DNA from: Eudorina sp. 2006-703-Eu-15
Taxonomy: Eukaryota > Chlorophyta > Chlorophyceae > Chlamydomonadales > Volvocaceae
Direction: 5' to 3'
NCBI GenBank assembly: GCA_003117195.1
Contig: BDSI01000008.1
Span: forward strand, 1,517,570-1,581,569
DNA: 64,000 nt
Under the pieces are notes generated by a model. That model saw nothing but the letters and a program-made list of their open reading frames with translations. It was not told the origin of the DNA and searched no databases. Below, in pieces: positions 13,088 to 31,712 of the stretch (position 1 is the first letter of the stretch; every line of letters begins with the position of its first letter). Made by a program: the position numbers and the translations under genes.

Positions 13088-15236
13088 CGAGCGAAGTGCG
13101 GAGCTGCAGCAGACGACGCTGAGAACCTGAAAAGCTGAAATGCAGCCGCTCTTACGAACCAAGCAAGTCAGACGTGCGTACGTAACAGGTAAGAAAGGGG
13201 GATTACTAGGGTAGGAAGGTTCATAGGCCGGGCGGGGCACAGCAGGACTTCGGCACGCAGAGCGGAAGGCCTCTGTCTGTTGCCGCCGCGTCGTACAACA
13301 GGGTCGTCCGGACGAGCATGCATCGCAAGATTGCATGCGGGTTGGTCATCAACACGCGCGCGTTGATGGCAGTCGCCCGCCGTTGCAGCGTTATGTTAGT
13401 TCGTCACCCCCTCTGCTGTCTACTTGTAAATAAGATGTCAGTTGTCAACGAATGCGGATAGATGGGTGGCTGCTAGTTGGCCTCAAATGTGTCTGCTATC
13501 AGCCCACGCCGTTACTACAAGCCTCGTCACCGGTAACCAACCAACAACTTGCTGGATAGGTAGCTAGCTAAATTCGTCATACATACCTTGGATGAAGGAA
13601 AGTGTATGTAGGATGCAAATAAATGAAGGCTTACCGGATGGTTGGGAACCCATTTGGGTTCCTTACAGTGTGAGAATCTTGAACGGCTCTTTGCCGTACC
13701 GCGCGGCTTACAGCCTTACACTTCGTAACCCGGGATGGCTCGGGGCTGTAAGCCTGGATTACACGCACGGCCCTCCTTAGAACCGAGGCGTGCGTTCGTC
13801 CTCAAGCAATGTGCGTACACTACTGGTGGCTGGCGCGCGCGGTAGGTGCGTGCAGCAGTATGTAGCTAGCGGCAGCATGCAGGCATGCATGGCAGCAGGC
13901 AGATCGCCGCTAGCTTCTGCTGCCGCCGCCGCCTGTCCAGGCCATACTCGCTCGTCCCAGCTCGTCTTGATATATACTTTTTACAGGAATGCGCGACATA
14001 CAGATAATAATCACGTGTGCGTGCGTGGCTACGTGCGGTGCCTACCTATCTATCTGCTACGTCCTACAGGATATCTTGGCGGCACTTGTCTTGGATTCAG
14101 CCCCGCGCGGTCTATGTGTGTCCTGGAGTGACGAACTTCCAGGTCGACCCGGCCACAACCGCGGCACGTGTAGGCTTAAGTGCGGCCGCCTTCGCCTCCA
14201 GCTCGGTGGTCGGTGCGCGCCTAGAGTTCAACAGTACTGCTGCGTGTGGACTACGTATCAGACCTGCCCGCAGTGGCCGCTGTTGCCTTGACTACTCTCG
14301 CGTAGAATTTCATACGTACGTGCGTGCGTGTTTGAAATTCACCTGCTTCACATCGATGACGGAAATGACTAGTGGGACGTCTTCGCAGCAGCGCGGCACT
14401 CGCCCGTCTAACTGAAGCCGCAGCACGGCGGCAAGCCGTCGACGAGCGGCGATCGAGGCGCGCGCGGCAGCCAACCAGCCAGCTAGGCTACCTCCGCCGT
14501 CGGTCTCCCAACAGGTTACGCTGAAGCATGTACAATCTTTCCAAGGAAGGATAATAGGTTTGATGGATTCTCACGCACGTACCACGAGTACGGCACCTAC
14601 CGTAGGACGACGGGAAAATACGACAATGACCGGGAGGAAACGCGAGGCCGACGGCGCCCTGTTAGGGCTGGCGCGCCGCGTCTCTCTTCGAGTAAAATTA
14701 CATCCACACATCCAGTGATCCTGGAAAGGACCAGTCCAGACGGCGAGGAAGGGAGCAAGCACCCATCCAAGCACGCCCCGGGGGACGTCGACGCCAACTC
14801 CGTCATCGCAGTGTAGGAACTAGGAAGTGGTGTACCGGTAATAACGAGGTAGTAGTGTCCGCGTCCATGTCACAGTAGGCGCGATCGAACACCACCCACC
14901 ATAGCCACCGGGGAACCCGAATCTCTTTGCCTCAGCGCCTCTATCTCTACTCACCCGCTCCCCAACACTGCCACCGCCACCGTTAAGTCTTGTCCCCACG
15001 CACCGGGCCGCAGCCTCATTCGGGTAGCGGAACGTGTCGACCAGCCAGCCCCCCAGCCAGCCACATTCCCCATAGTGCCAAGACCCGGCCGTAATTAACA
15101 CGGTGTTGCGCGCCAGCAGACCCTATCACGTGATTAAGCATATCACCACCACGTACGCACGCGCGAATACGCATTTAACTAGCGAGGAAACCTGCACATG
15201 TCTGTGTTGAGCCCGAAGCGCCGAGGCCCATGATGC
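13088..15236. other. Convergent intergenic region
   Basis: This space lies between the 3' ends of the giant (+) gene and the (-) ShKT gene. It holds the putative 3' UTRs, short tetranucleotide runs (ACTA, GCAA, TGCA) and no ORF I can support. An open stretch near 14094-14290 (+) has several Cys codons but no convincing partner exons. No transposon ends were recognised. Confidence 0.5.
13425..13429 (+). terminator. Candidate poly(A) signal TGTAA, giant gene
   Basis: TGTAA, the usual poly(A) signal of green algae, is found 338 bp after the stop codon, in a sequence reading CTTGTAAATAAG. It is the first TGTAA I find downstream of the stop. Confidence 0.5.
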
Positions 15237-15241
15237 TTACA
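15237..15241 (-). terminator. Candidate poly(A) signal TGTAA, ShKT gene
   Basis: TTACA on the plus strand (TGTAA on the minus strand) is the first such word downstream of the minus-strand stop at 15812, implying a 3' UTR of about 0.57 kb. Confidence 0.4.
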
Positions 15242-15811
15242 GCAGTGTGTATGAGTATAAGAAAACAGAGCCGCGAGGAACGAAGAGTCCAGCTCGACCG
15301 TCGATGTACATGACACCGCCCGCGTGCGTGTTCCCAGCAACCCCATCTGGTCCCGCCGTACCACATGACGGGGACACCCAATGCAATCGCACGGGCCTGC
15401 GCGCACGCACAACTGCTGCTCATCTCCGCATCCACGGCGCAATTCTTCTCATTCCATATCCACCAGCAATACTACGTGCTTGCAACCGTCGTATCCGTTT
15501 GTACCAGCCAGCAGCATGAAACAGATAGATGAAGCTTAATTATTACCGATATTATTCCTACCTAGACAGGACTTCTCCCGTTACCCCCGTCCATTGATTG
15601 CCTGCTTGCTTGGTCAAACGAACGTCACGTGGTTAGAGTAGTTAGAGGCATGCGCGACACGTACGCGACGCACAAGAATACTGCGCGCATGCCTTGCTGG
15701 CTTGGTTGCTTGCCGTGCACCTGATGAGCTCCATTAATCGATTATATATCATCTATCAGCAGTTCCTGCGTGTATGTATGTCCGTCTAACAACAAAATAA
15801 TATCTCGTTAC

Positions 15812-21191
<5,380 letters not shown>

Positions 21192-22812
21192 CGCTCACGA
21201 ATCCTGGCGCAACTAATATAGCGCAACACGTCAGTGAGGTGAATTGTATTGTATAAAGTAAAGGTCAACCCTTCAATGTGGAAGCGCCTGCTCGCTGCAG
21301 TTGCCGGTGAATGCGCCACTACTGCTAAAAAGCAAAGTCGTAAATGTATGTATGACTGCTGAATACAAGATGCCGAATATTCAGTCAACGCTATATATAT
21401 TATGCTGCTATTATTAAAAAATATTATCACAATGCAATTCGTTTTATTGAGGGATGGATTAGTGGCGAACAAACGAACCCGTGTTACGGATTAACGGGCA
21501 CGCACTCATCATCATATTTAATAAGCCCAACCAATCAATCCATAAACTGTTTGTGCGCCCTTGATGTTGTGAATTGTTTGCTTAGTTGTAACGCGAGACC
21601 GACTTTAAAGTTACAGAGAGCGAGTGCGGAGTACATCACGAAGGTCATCACGAACATCACGAACCTCGTGTGTAGCTAGGATGCATGCATGGTTCGTTCG
21701 GCTTATATAAGGTTCGTGATGTTCGTGATGTTCATGATGTTCGTGATGTTCGTGACCTTCGTGATTTATTTTCGTGACATACATTTGCGACCTTCGTTAT
21801 CTTCGTGACCTTCGTGACCTTCGTGACCCTTCGTGACCTTCGTGACACTTCGTGACACTTCGTGACCTTGCTTCGTGACCTTCGTGACCTTCGTGACCCT
21901 TCGTGACCTTGCTTCGTGACCTTCGTGACCTTCGTGACCCTTCGATCGTGACCTTCGTACGTAACCCTTCGATCGTGACCTTCGTGACCTTGCTTCGTGA
22001 CCTTCGTGACCCTTCGTGACCTTCGTGACCCTTCGCGACCTTGCTTCGTTCGTTCGTTCATAAAAGATGCCGTATCATGGCTCAGGAGGTTGCTTTGGTT
22101 CCTCTCGCTCCTAACTCAATCCGGAAAGAACGGTGACCTCCTGAGCACGCAATTCCATAATCTGGGATGGGTGATGATGAGCATGATTACATATGCATCT
22201 GCTAACTAGCCAAGGTAGGACGTACGTCGGTCACGACGGAACTAAACCCGTGCTTGCTTCGTACACCATTGCCCCAACAAACGTAACGAATGCGGCCTGT
22301 GCGTGGGGCAAACATGCATGACACATACAGTGAATGGCGACCAAGCAAGGCGTTTCTAGCTCTTCATTAATGTGTTAGTTGCGACAGCAGCGAGCGAGGA
22401 GCGTGCGCAACCTTTCTTGGGACGGCGTCTTATTTACTCTATTTTGAACTGCAAGTAAGTAAGGTCGGTGGGCATTCGTTGATGGAAACCCTAGAGTCCG
22501 TCATTGCTGGTGGCGGCGGCGTATAGGCTCTTATTATACATCTCACCCTTAATACACGCCAGGGGTATGCCCGGCGTAATGTGATTACTATTTATTTATT
22601 ACAATTATTGTTATAATACTGTTTTTTTATGTATTTTATTATTAGGATGTTACAGCGGACCCCGCGGGTCATCGGTGACAGCCCCGGCGACACGTATAAT
22701 CCATCGATTATTGCTTGTTACGATGCATGCATGCTGGTCTTTCAACACATGCATGGTAGGTAGATAGGTATCAGTCAACAAGGACAGTCATCACGCAGCA
22801 GCTGGTTGCAGT
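21192..22812. other. Divergent intergenic region
   Basis: This region separates the minus-strand GATase1/ShKT gene and the plus-strand secreted gene, so both promoters should lie here. It contains the TTCGTGACC satellite (21709-22050) and dispersed repeat fragments (22480-22700). I see no clear TATA box placement that I can defend and no supported ORF. Confidence 0.5.
21634..22053. repeat. TTCGTGACC satellite with an inverted arm
   Basis: From about 21709 to 22050 the sequence consists of TTCGTGATG and then TTCGTGACC(C) units, roughly 30 copies with 9-10 bp periodicity and interspersed CTTGC spacers. At 21634-21668 the complementary form (CATCACGAA...) occurs, so the start can fold back on the array. 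No long protein frame is preserved on the sense strand. Confidence 0.9.
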
Positions 22813-25800
22813 ATGCGCGCAATGCCAAGCGGAGTTATTACATCGGTCTACGCCGCCGTGCTGCTGATGATTGCGGTCGCGCTGCGGCAGCGGGCTGATG
22901 CCGTGGAGGTACTGCAGTGGAGTATCCAAGGTCGGTGCGTGGCTCTACGCACGTCAGGATAAACAATAAGGGAATTGCGGTCCTGCCTCCTTGTGATGGG
23001 CATATATAATATGCGTACCTTGTATGTCTAACGAACTCCACTGAAAGCAAGACTAACGAACATGCGTGCACTGCCGACTGTTTGCATGCACGCACCCTTT
23101 GAAGCACCTTACCTTCATCTCATCCGTCGATGTCGCACGCAGAGCAAGGAAGCGGACGTGAAAGCCGCCGAAATAATTTCAGGAGCACTGTGTCCCTCGT
23201 CATGCCCGTCCGCCAACCAGCAGCAACCATGAATAATGCCGAGGACGCTGATGGCAACAACAGCAGTAGTGGGTTCCCTGCTGGAGTGATGCATGCCCAC
23301 CAGCAGGCATCGTCATCGCAGCGTCACGGGCGAGGCTTACTTGGCCGCGGCAGCAGCAGTAGTAGCAGCAGCAGCAGCAGCAGCAGCAGCAAAGGCAAAA
23401 AAGCAGCGAATCAGGATCCCTGGGCCAGGCGGACTCCACTGAAGGCCGACTGGCAGGTAGAATGGATGGAAACGATTGCTTGCTTCGCATGCGCGGACTT
23501 CTATCTTAGGTGCTTACAGCGGCACCTGTATGCCGTAGCTAGGCCGTGTATGTATACTGAAGCCAGTGCGTGGCACGACGGTGCACGTACGTGGACGCAC
23601 GTGCACAGTACGTACGGACACGCACGCACGCACTACGGCCTAAAGGCACCTACCCCGAGCGATAGCCAGACTAATACCTATGTTATCCGAGGTTGTACGT
23701 ATTAATGGCGGTCGAATGTATCCGCGCCGGCGTGTGCATTGCGAGCGAGGGCCCTCTAAATATCTACTCTTATTATCATGTGCTTAGCCCGCTGTATGTG
23801 CGCCTCTGTAGGGCGTTGGAAGTGTATATATATATATATATATAGAAGTGAAGTGTATATATTGTGTATATATTGTGTATATATGTATATGTATATATAT
23901 ATACATATACATATATATATAATGTGTTTCTAGCTAGGCGAACTTCCTTGCCTATTTGATAAGTTTTGTGTAACGATTCTATTTTTACACTCTGAGGCGC
24001 AACATAATTTATTTCAAGGTGCTGTGCTCGATCGAGCACAAGGATTACCGGCATGGGCACTGTGCTCGAGCGAGCGCGCACACGCACGGATTACGTACCG
24101 GGCGGTTCATGCGCTGAATCCAAGCTGTGTCACCTGCGGCGTCAGCAATGTGCAATTATATGATTGTTGACCAGCAGGCGTTGGAAAGCAAGCATCGCCA
24201 GGAGCTTACACGTTCACATTTTGCTGCACGCATGCCCATCCAATCGTCCGAATGTATGCAGGAACCACAACTGATTAAAAGTGGAGTTAAGGACCCGAAA
24301 AGCGTCCGTGCGATTGCTGATGATTTCAGCAAGGTTATTGAACAACTTGCGCCAAGTACAGATGCGAAGGGCAAGACCACAGCGGGAGCGTGGTCTGGCC
24401 AAGTTGATTATGGTGGCAGTTCGGGTTCCATCGTCGAGAATAAGGTCAAAGGCAAGCCGCATCTCGACATACAGCAAACGTTTACCATTCCTAATATGAT
24501 GATTCGACACCCGAAACAGTTCAGTGCTGAAAAGGTACGTGGGTACATGGAATCAGTAGTAACCGGCTGTATGTATGTGTATATATAAAATATCCGGCTT
24601 TATGATTGATTATATATATATGGTACTTGAGGTTGCATACTTGCATGTATGTATGTGTGCAGGTACCGCTGGTGTTTGCTTCGATTAATTTTCAAACGGG
24701 ATACGGCCGCGAAGATAGCGTCAGCTTTGCACGTGTATTTGTGCCGGCGGGGTATAAAGTGTCAGATACGGTGAGTACATTTATATATACCGACGGACAG
24801 CGTGTGTTCTGCATGCATGAAGCCCTACCTGCCACGCACCGCGGCCGCGCGCTCGCTTCATTATTTCGTCGCACGCACTACTGCTGCTGCTTACTTGCTG
24901 TTGGAGTTGTAGTGTGAGCATCTCTCATGTACCCAGAGGAGTACATACCTGATAAGTAGCAGTTGTAGGACCGACGGCCCGTGGTGGGGTCCGGCGCTTT
25001 AATTGCTTAGGTTCGCACGCGCTTACTTGAGTTGTGTACATATAGCTTATTATATGTATGTCTGCTCGGTCGGTATATATGGCGTACGCACATGTATGTA
25101 TATATGCATGCCTACATACAGGTTTTAATAAGAGCCCTGGAGCAGAGCTTTCATTCACAGCGCTCTATTACGCTCATGCCTCCAATAAAGAAGGTCACCG
25201 CAGACAAGGTGGAGTTCGAGTCATTTTCAAAGGTAAGACGGACCTAGGTCGTGTGGTTGTCTAGGGTGTCTCGATCGCGTGCAGGGTCGTTACATAGCGC
25301 GTGTTGTGCATTACACCCAGCCAAGCTATTATGTCGGTGGGTGTGTATACGCAAGAAATTTCAGCCGCGAAAACTGAGCCGTGTAATGTGTGCCGGTGTG
25401 CATATTACCTAGTTGGGAGAGAATGCATTACCACGCGCGCGAGGCTGGATAGCAGACATACATCGCACACCGAGTATAGGCTTGCTGTACTTGCTGCTGT
25501 TGCAATGTGCCCGCACGCCCACGCACGCCCGCCGCCGTCCCCGCCCATCCCTTGTCTATATACCTATTCTTCGCACCCTGACGTCTCGTGAGTGGTCCGT
25601 CCACTTGCCACCGTTATTAGCTGGCTGTACGTCTCTACAACCGCGTAACCCCGGGCCGTGCGTGCACTGTCTGTCGCATCATGCCTGCTGCACGTACGAC
25701 CGAACAAGTTTATGAATTGTGTGCGTAATTATACAATTCTTATGAATATGTTTTACGACAGAATCTTGCTGGGCGCCTGCTACCGGGGATTCTGTTGGAA

Positions 25801-26493
25801 CGGTGACGTAGATAGACTACGTAGACATGTCTCTCACATTTTCAATACCTTGTTTGTCAATGATGGGCTAAACGAACGTACTGCGTTACAAGTTGTGGAC
25901 CTAGATGACCGACCCCATCCAATCGGCGAAGTCCACGGGGCCAGATAGATAGATATATAGCTCCGTCGTCGTATTCTAATTATCCTAAATTATTCTATCC
26001 TTCCCCAATTGCCCAATAACTGCAGTACGAGGCAGGAAATTCTGTACCTTGGACGCTAGTGGAAGGGAATGTGGATTCCAACGGTAACCCATCCGATGAG
26101 ACCTTCAATGCAGCCAACTACTTGGTCTTCCCAGAGGTTGACGGAACCCCAATCACCATGCGACATCCCCGAGATGGTAGAATTGCAATCGCAAAACTCA
26201 ATGAAGCTGGCACTGACATAGAGCCAGTATCCATAGACATGGGGGATGGAGACAAACAGTCGTTCTGGGCCGGATCTTCAGCGTGCAGCCGCAAGCGCGG
26301 AAGGATGTTGCAGCAGGGTGGAAGCTGTGGTGGGGGTGGCGGATCCGCGGCATCAGGCGCCAACACAGACGGTGAGATCGACCCCGCCAACGGAGACCAA
26401 GGGGGTGGCCGGGACTGCAAATATCGCTACTACAAGGACCCGAGGACTGGCAGGAGGGTGCGGCGCAGATTCTGTACTGGGTCCGGAAGGTAA
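22813..26493 (+). CDS. Secreted protein of unknown family (6 exons, 491 aa)
   Basis: Exons are 22813-22930, 23143-23456, 24178-24534, 24663-24770, 25122-25232 and 26026-26493 (stop TAA). Every junction keeps phase and the sum (1476 nt) divides by three. The N-terminus is a signal peptide (YAAVLLMIAVALRQRADA). Exon 2 contains a poly-Ser linker of 13 residues, encoded by AGC/AGT codons at 23351-23391. Exons 3 to 6 form a beta-rich, globular-looking region. A Gly-rich spacer (26325-26350) leads to a basic tail CKYRYYKDPRTGRRVRRRFC. I do not recognise a family. It is transcribed towards the large lectin gene and may belong to the same extracellular group. The last GGAAG/GTAACT could also act as a donor, so a further 3' exon is possible. 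Confidence 0.7.
23829..23922. repeat. TA-rich low-complexity tract with dyad symmetry
   Basis: TATATA runs alternate with GTATATATTGTG and end in GTATATGTATATATATACATATAC, which can fold on itself. It lies in the intron before exon 3 of the secreted gene. Confidence 0.8.
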
Positions 26494-27350
26494 CTGGCGG
26501 CGAATGAGATCGGCAAGCTTTCACCACATTTATACATGCAAGCAAGCGATGACACCCATCCATGTAGGCAGCAGCAGTGCGTGACGCAGGCTATATATGG
26601 CAGCAGGCAGGCAGGCTGCATTCCCCCTCTATCGATCTGTAGGTATGTGGAGGGCGATGTACGGCCGAATGCAGTAGTCGATGGGCGATAAATGAAGGCA
26701 GAGAGACGCCAGCGGCGGCCTACCTGTGCTGCCTTGCACGGCACGCAATAATAATTTACTATATGTCGTACTGCTGGCAGTGCTTGCTCGAGCAAGGAGC
26801 CTCGCTCTCCTTCGCTTAATACCATCCAGCAGCGGGCTACGTAGCTATATACCTCTTATTATGAAGGCGACTTCGCTAGCTAGCTAGACTTGCTTGCGCG
26901 CTGCATGCATGTGTGTACGGGCGGGATCTGCTGCACCTGACATACATGTACGTATGTACGTACGCGCCCTACTACTAGCCCTGCGCCCCGCAGGAAGGGT
27001 ACATTATTGTTAATGTCACCGAGCGAGGTCTCTACTCTCTCGCTCCGCTCCGTTGCGTGTTTCCCATCCTCACCACTGTTGTTGTTGTTCAATTATTTGT
27101 TCGTCGATGAGGCAGCAGGCAGGACGGATACTATCTATCGCTCGGGGTCTATATATCTACTTGTCGTTAGTTGATGCGCTGGTTGATCGTAGGCACCAAG
27201 CTAGCTAATTCGTGCGTAGTACTAACCGAGGTATGTAGGGTATGCGACTGTGCAATTATTATTGGCTAGCGAGGTTTATTTACATACTCGGTCGCGTACC
27301 CGGGGAATCACGCACGACCATCCTACCCAAAGCTACCCACAGCGGCCTGA

Positions 27351-27355
27351 TGTAA
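27351..27355 (+). terminator. Candidate poly(A) signal TGTAA, secreted gene
   Basis: This is the first TGTAA after the stop at 26493, but it is about 860 bp away, which makes it weaker than the other candidates. Confidence 0.25.
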
Positions 27356-28049
27356 CCATCCGGCCTATCTAGCTATATATGCATGCACAACGACACCTCT
27401 GCTGCTGGGAAGAGGCCGGCATCAATATGACCCTGCCCGCGTGCCAGCAATATGACCCTCACACCGGAAGGACGATACCAGCCACATTTTGCTTGTATGT
27501 AACGCGTGCGTGTTTATTTGATTACAAATAATAGAGACAACTCTGGCACGCTGGCCCCGTCGCAAGATATGGTAAACCCTCGCAGGGGGAGAAATAGACC
27601 GACGGCCCTCCTTTCCTGACACACCCGCGCGGCGGGCACCCACAGAAGCCTACCTCCGCTGCCCCGTGCCCGCTATATATATGTGGACTGCCTGAATCCG
27701 GAAGCCACATCCTTGGGGGCGGCCGCGAAAGCAATATGCACGCACTGCTGCATGTTTGTACTATTTGTACATCCAGCTATCTAGCGCCACAATAATGCAG
27801 CCGTCATCATCGATCATCACGGCCATTGCTGACGACGCGATACATAAAGGAAAACACGGTGGATGCTACACTGTCATGGGTGCCTGTGCAGAAGCAGCTA
27901 GCCTCGAATGCTCCGCAGGAACCCGGCTGCCTGCGTGGCTGCTCGAACACACTAGCTTGCGGAAGATCGGACGACGGAAGAAAATGCGACCCAATTTGCT
28001 CATCATCCCCGCCCGCCCATGCAACCGCAATTAGACACACTTAGCGCGC

Positions 28050-28460
28050 ACAGATCGTTACATTTGGCCACGCAATCATGCAAAGCACAACGTCTCTATC
28101 CTGGTAGTAATAGGGTACACTGGCGATTCCAGACACGATGCGAAAAACGCGCAGAAAACACCCAGAGCAGCACGAACAGCTCCATGGAAGGTCCGCGTGA
28201 CAGACCTCGGAGACGGTGGAACCATCCGCTCAGACCTCAAAACCTTACTGACTGAACTCGGTGTCACGCCTGACCGAGCAACACAATGTATGCTGCGCTT
28301 GACTACACGACCACGCCATCCGCTGCCTAATAGACGACATCGTAAAACGCCGTCGTCGGTTGCTGGAGTAAAGCCCCACGTGCACCCCCGCACACCACTA
28401 TCCACTAACGAACGCAACGGGTTGGTCTAACAGGGAATGAAATCTGGGAATCAGGGTTGG
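28050..28460 (+). repeat. Dispersed repeat copy (family with ACAGCGGACCCC head)
   Basis: It shares GGCCACGCAATC(A/G)TGCAAAGCA and, about 60-80 bp later, GAAAAACGCGCAGAAAA and GAGCAGCAC with 35158-35260. It is followed at 28453 by GGTGGCGGCGGCGTATAGG, which also occurs at 22509. It is probably a fragment of a non-autonomous transposable element. Confidence 0.6.
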
Positions 28461-28706
28461 TGGCGGCGGCGTATAGGCTCTAGCTAATGATGAGCCTCAT
28501 CGTCTCTGCCCCCTGAACACACGCCAGCGTGAAATACCGTACCCACTTGATTGATATCACCGCTAGTAATTATAGTCAGTAACTACCCATTAGGAAAATC
28601 ATGCAGCTTTATTTATTTATTTATGTATTTATCATTTTATATATTTATTATTTCTTTATTTCGTTATGTATTTATGTTATATTAAGAAAATACATGCAGC
28701 CGGCCT

Positions 28707-29190
28707 GCGCGAACAAAAAAATAAATACCCCAACAGGACGGAGTGCGTGAAACTGCAAATAAACCTGCCTGCCTTGCCCGCGCCCAACGCGCAAAGCGCT
28801 ACCCTTATTCGTCGTTTGAAGTAAGTTGCTGCACATACATCGGGTAAGAGACAGATCGCGGATTATCGCAAAAACCCTCGTAATAACGCTAGCCCACGCA
28901 GAATGGCGATTTGGGGTAACGCACGCTTGTATGTGTCACTGCGCGAACCTAATAGAAATACCCGACGACCGTGCGCGAACTGTGAAATAACAACGAACGA
29001 ATGTCTCAAGAGGTCTGCGCGAACTGAAAAATAATTCTAGGTTTCTAGCGTTCTGCTTTGCACGGTGATCAGGCGCGCGTACGGTAAAAACTTTTAGCAA
29101 TTCGCACACCTAATGCCAGGAGATGTATTTTATTTGCGCGACTTTCAGTCATTTCCCGGAATAAATATTGTTTCTGCGCGACGGCCGCGA
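28707..29190. repeat. Degenerate TGCGCGAAC-periodic repeat
   Basis: TGCGCGAA(C) followed by A-rich and (A)TAAATA-type sequence recurs at irregular 40-120 bp spacing (about 28707, 28933, 28972, 29016, 29128 and 29174). A related stretch with GACTTTCAGTCATT and GCGCGAC occurs at 44270-44370. Confidence 0.55.
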
Positions 29191-30714
29191 TACCCTGGAG
29201 TACGGTACATACAACCCACCCAGACGGCCGATGACAGCAGCCAACCCTAAACAAATGATTAAAGGGAGAATCCATTTCGCCAGTTGCCTCGATCGGGAAA
29301 GCACTTTGCCAAGAGGAACGTGCGCTCTCACAGAGATTTATTTAGGTAGGTTTTGAAGTGAGCAACACGCACATATATACCGGCGACGTGAGATAGAGAG
29401 TATTAATAGGGCCAGTGCGTGCAGGGTCCGGCGCTTTGCTAATAACAACAATAGGCCCAAGCTGCAACTGTTGCGACAGCAACTGGAAGCAGCAGCTATA
29501 TATACCCCTGGTCCCTTCGGGTAACGCAACAGGCCAGAAGCAGCAGGGCGCGGGGTAGGCCGAATTTCCAAGGCCGGGATAATTGTTAATGCGACACACA
29601 GAACCTGCCGTTGAGCCAATGGCGCCAATGCAGATGGAGCCACGGCCCGGGAGCCGTCGACCATACATCCGCAAGAACGGATGCGAGGCGGCGGGACCAG
29701 CCCCAACCGCGGTAGCTAGGCCCAGGGCCGCAACCAACGTACGTCCCGAGCCAGAAGTCGACTATCACGCAATCCGCCACGCAGCATACAAGTGTGGCTA
29801 CGGCCCCCCCCCCCAGTTCCCCACCTCCTTAACATGCATATGCCAGTAATGCCAGCAGGCGCCGGCCGCCGGCGTACTCTTGGCACTATGATATATTGGC
29901 CCCCTCGATTGCTTGAGGGTCGGTAAGATGTATGGTCTCGCCCGCGGGCCGTCGCCATCGTTCGTTCGCGCGATGGTCTGCTGGGTGGCGGCAGCAGTAG
30001 TGCGTGGCAGCTGCCCGGCCGGCGCCGGCTACACCGGCGGCGGGGTCCCGTGCGTGTGTGCGCATAGCAGGAGGCGTACGTTCCGGCAGAGTTACATAGG
30101 GGGCAGTTTCGACCATGCGGATATCCGATGATTGGTTCGTTGGACGCCTTTGGTGGTAACAAAATTGGCTAGATTGGCCAACGAACGGCGGCCTCGCTCT
30201 ATCTGTTTGCGGGAGTACGTACTGGGTGTGTGTGTTGGTCGTGATCTTTTTACACATGTACCGCATTCAGTTGCAACACTTGAAGGCATAACATTATATG
30301 CGAGCTTGATTGCCCAGTTACTTTGCTACTGCTGTAGCCTGCCTTGCTTCCCCATCCACCGCCTTCATCATCGCATTGCTTGTTCCCCATCCCCCATCCA
30401 CCGTGACGCACCGCCGCACGCCGGCACGCCGCCGCCAGGCCCATTCAGCACAATCATAGATTTAATCACCGGGAACGGACATGGCAGGTAGGGAACATGC
30501 GTGTGTGCATTGGCGCTCGAAACCCATGCATTACATGCGTGCATGCATGAAATCCGATACGACTACATCTGCTATGAACGAACACACGTGCGTACATTAT
30601 GTGTACGCATCCGTCGTTACGCCGGGAGTGGTACTACCCTGCCTCGACCGAGCGAGGACGGAGTTAAAGGAATTTTAGATCAACCGACCAGCAGCACGAA
30701 GCTAATTTTATTAT

Positions 30715-31230
30715 TAAGGATGTTACAGCGGACCCCGCGGGTCATCGGTGACAGCAGCCACCATGGCGCACCGTACAGGCTCCACAAGTGCACCGAAACA
30801 TTCCCCGGGCCCTCACTACCAGCAGGGAACCACCCCGTTCCTGAGAACCAACCATGGCAAGGGATAAAGCCCACTCATCAGGGGGACGGAGTTATTAGCC
30901 ACGCACGCACCAGGGCGCCCCTATTAGCGAACCACCACCCCAACCAAGGGGTCACTTCTCCAGCGGTGGCCCGTAGTAGTCTTCGTTGGAGAGCCACGGG
31001 GGCTCGCGAGTCACCATCAAGGGCCTGCCCGTACGGTCCCACCGGGCCGAAAAATTCGCCCAAACCTATCGACAGCTCCACCGGGCGTCAGTGCCCTGTC
31101 CACCCGCGGCCCACTACTGAACGCCCACAGGGCTTCGGTTAAGAAACCTGGCCTGACGGAACCGGGCCACGGCACACAAGACGACCATCCTGCACCTTCA
31201 AGATGGCTGGGGTGTGTAGCTAATTTATAA
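30715..31230 (+). repeat. Dispersed repeat copy, 0.5 kb
   Basis: It begins GGATGTTACAGCGGACCCCG, a word also found at 22644. From 30860 it is co-linear with 63577-63870 (GGGATAAAGCCC, GGGCGCCCCTA, GCCCGTACGGTCCCACCGGG, CCCGTCCACCCGCG and others). The two copies are diverged by substitutions and small indels. Frames are not conserved between copies, so it looks like a non-coding part of a transposable element. Confidence 0.75.
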
Positions 31231-31612
31231 AAACGCCGCAACATACACACGTGCGTCCGTACCACCCGCCCTACTGCCGATGGTACCCGATCGACCAGTC
31301 ACGCACCAACAGCAGGCTAGCTACTGCACTTATTATATTACTACCGCAGTTTACGCAGTTACTACCGCAGTTGCGCACATTTTCTGAGGCATGTCGCCAT
31401 GCTTCTCCGCCACGCCCGTGTCCGGATCCGTCACCGCAATAAAAAATACGTGCAGTAGCCGTCTTAGTCGCCTATTCTGCTGGTTGTAGACGGTTCGTTC
31501 CTCCACAGATAATGTGAATCGTCTATAGTGCATCGTCTTTTGCGCCGTGTTTAGCCGTTCGTGAGTGAATATATAGTAATACCATTACATTCCTTGTGTT
31601 CCTTGTTCTCAG

Positions 31613-31712
31613 CAAGGCCCCACTGGCCCGAGGCCCCACTGGTCCGAGGCCCCACTGGCCCAAGGCCCCAGCCACTGGCCCAAGGCCCCAGCCACTGGCC
31701 CAGGGCCCTACT
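31613..31712. repeat. GGCCCCACTGGCC minisatellite
   Basis: About six tandem units of AGGCCCCACTGGCCCGA or the longer AAGGCCCCAGCCACTGGCCC occur in 100 bp. Two unit lengths (about 16 and 22 bp) are mixed. Confidence 0.85.

Noticed and set aside
13989..14415. Cys-containing frame downstream of the giant gene
   Set aside because: No start context, no fitting neighbouring exon and weak conservation clues; not enough to call a gene.
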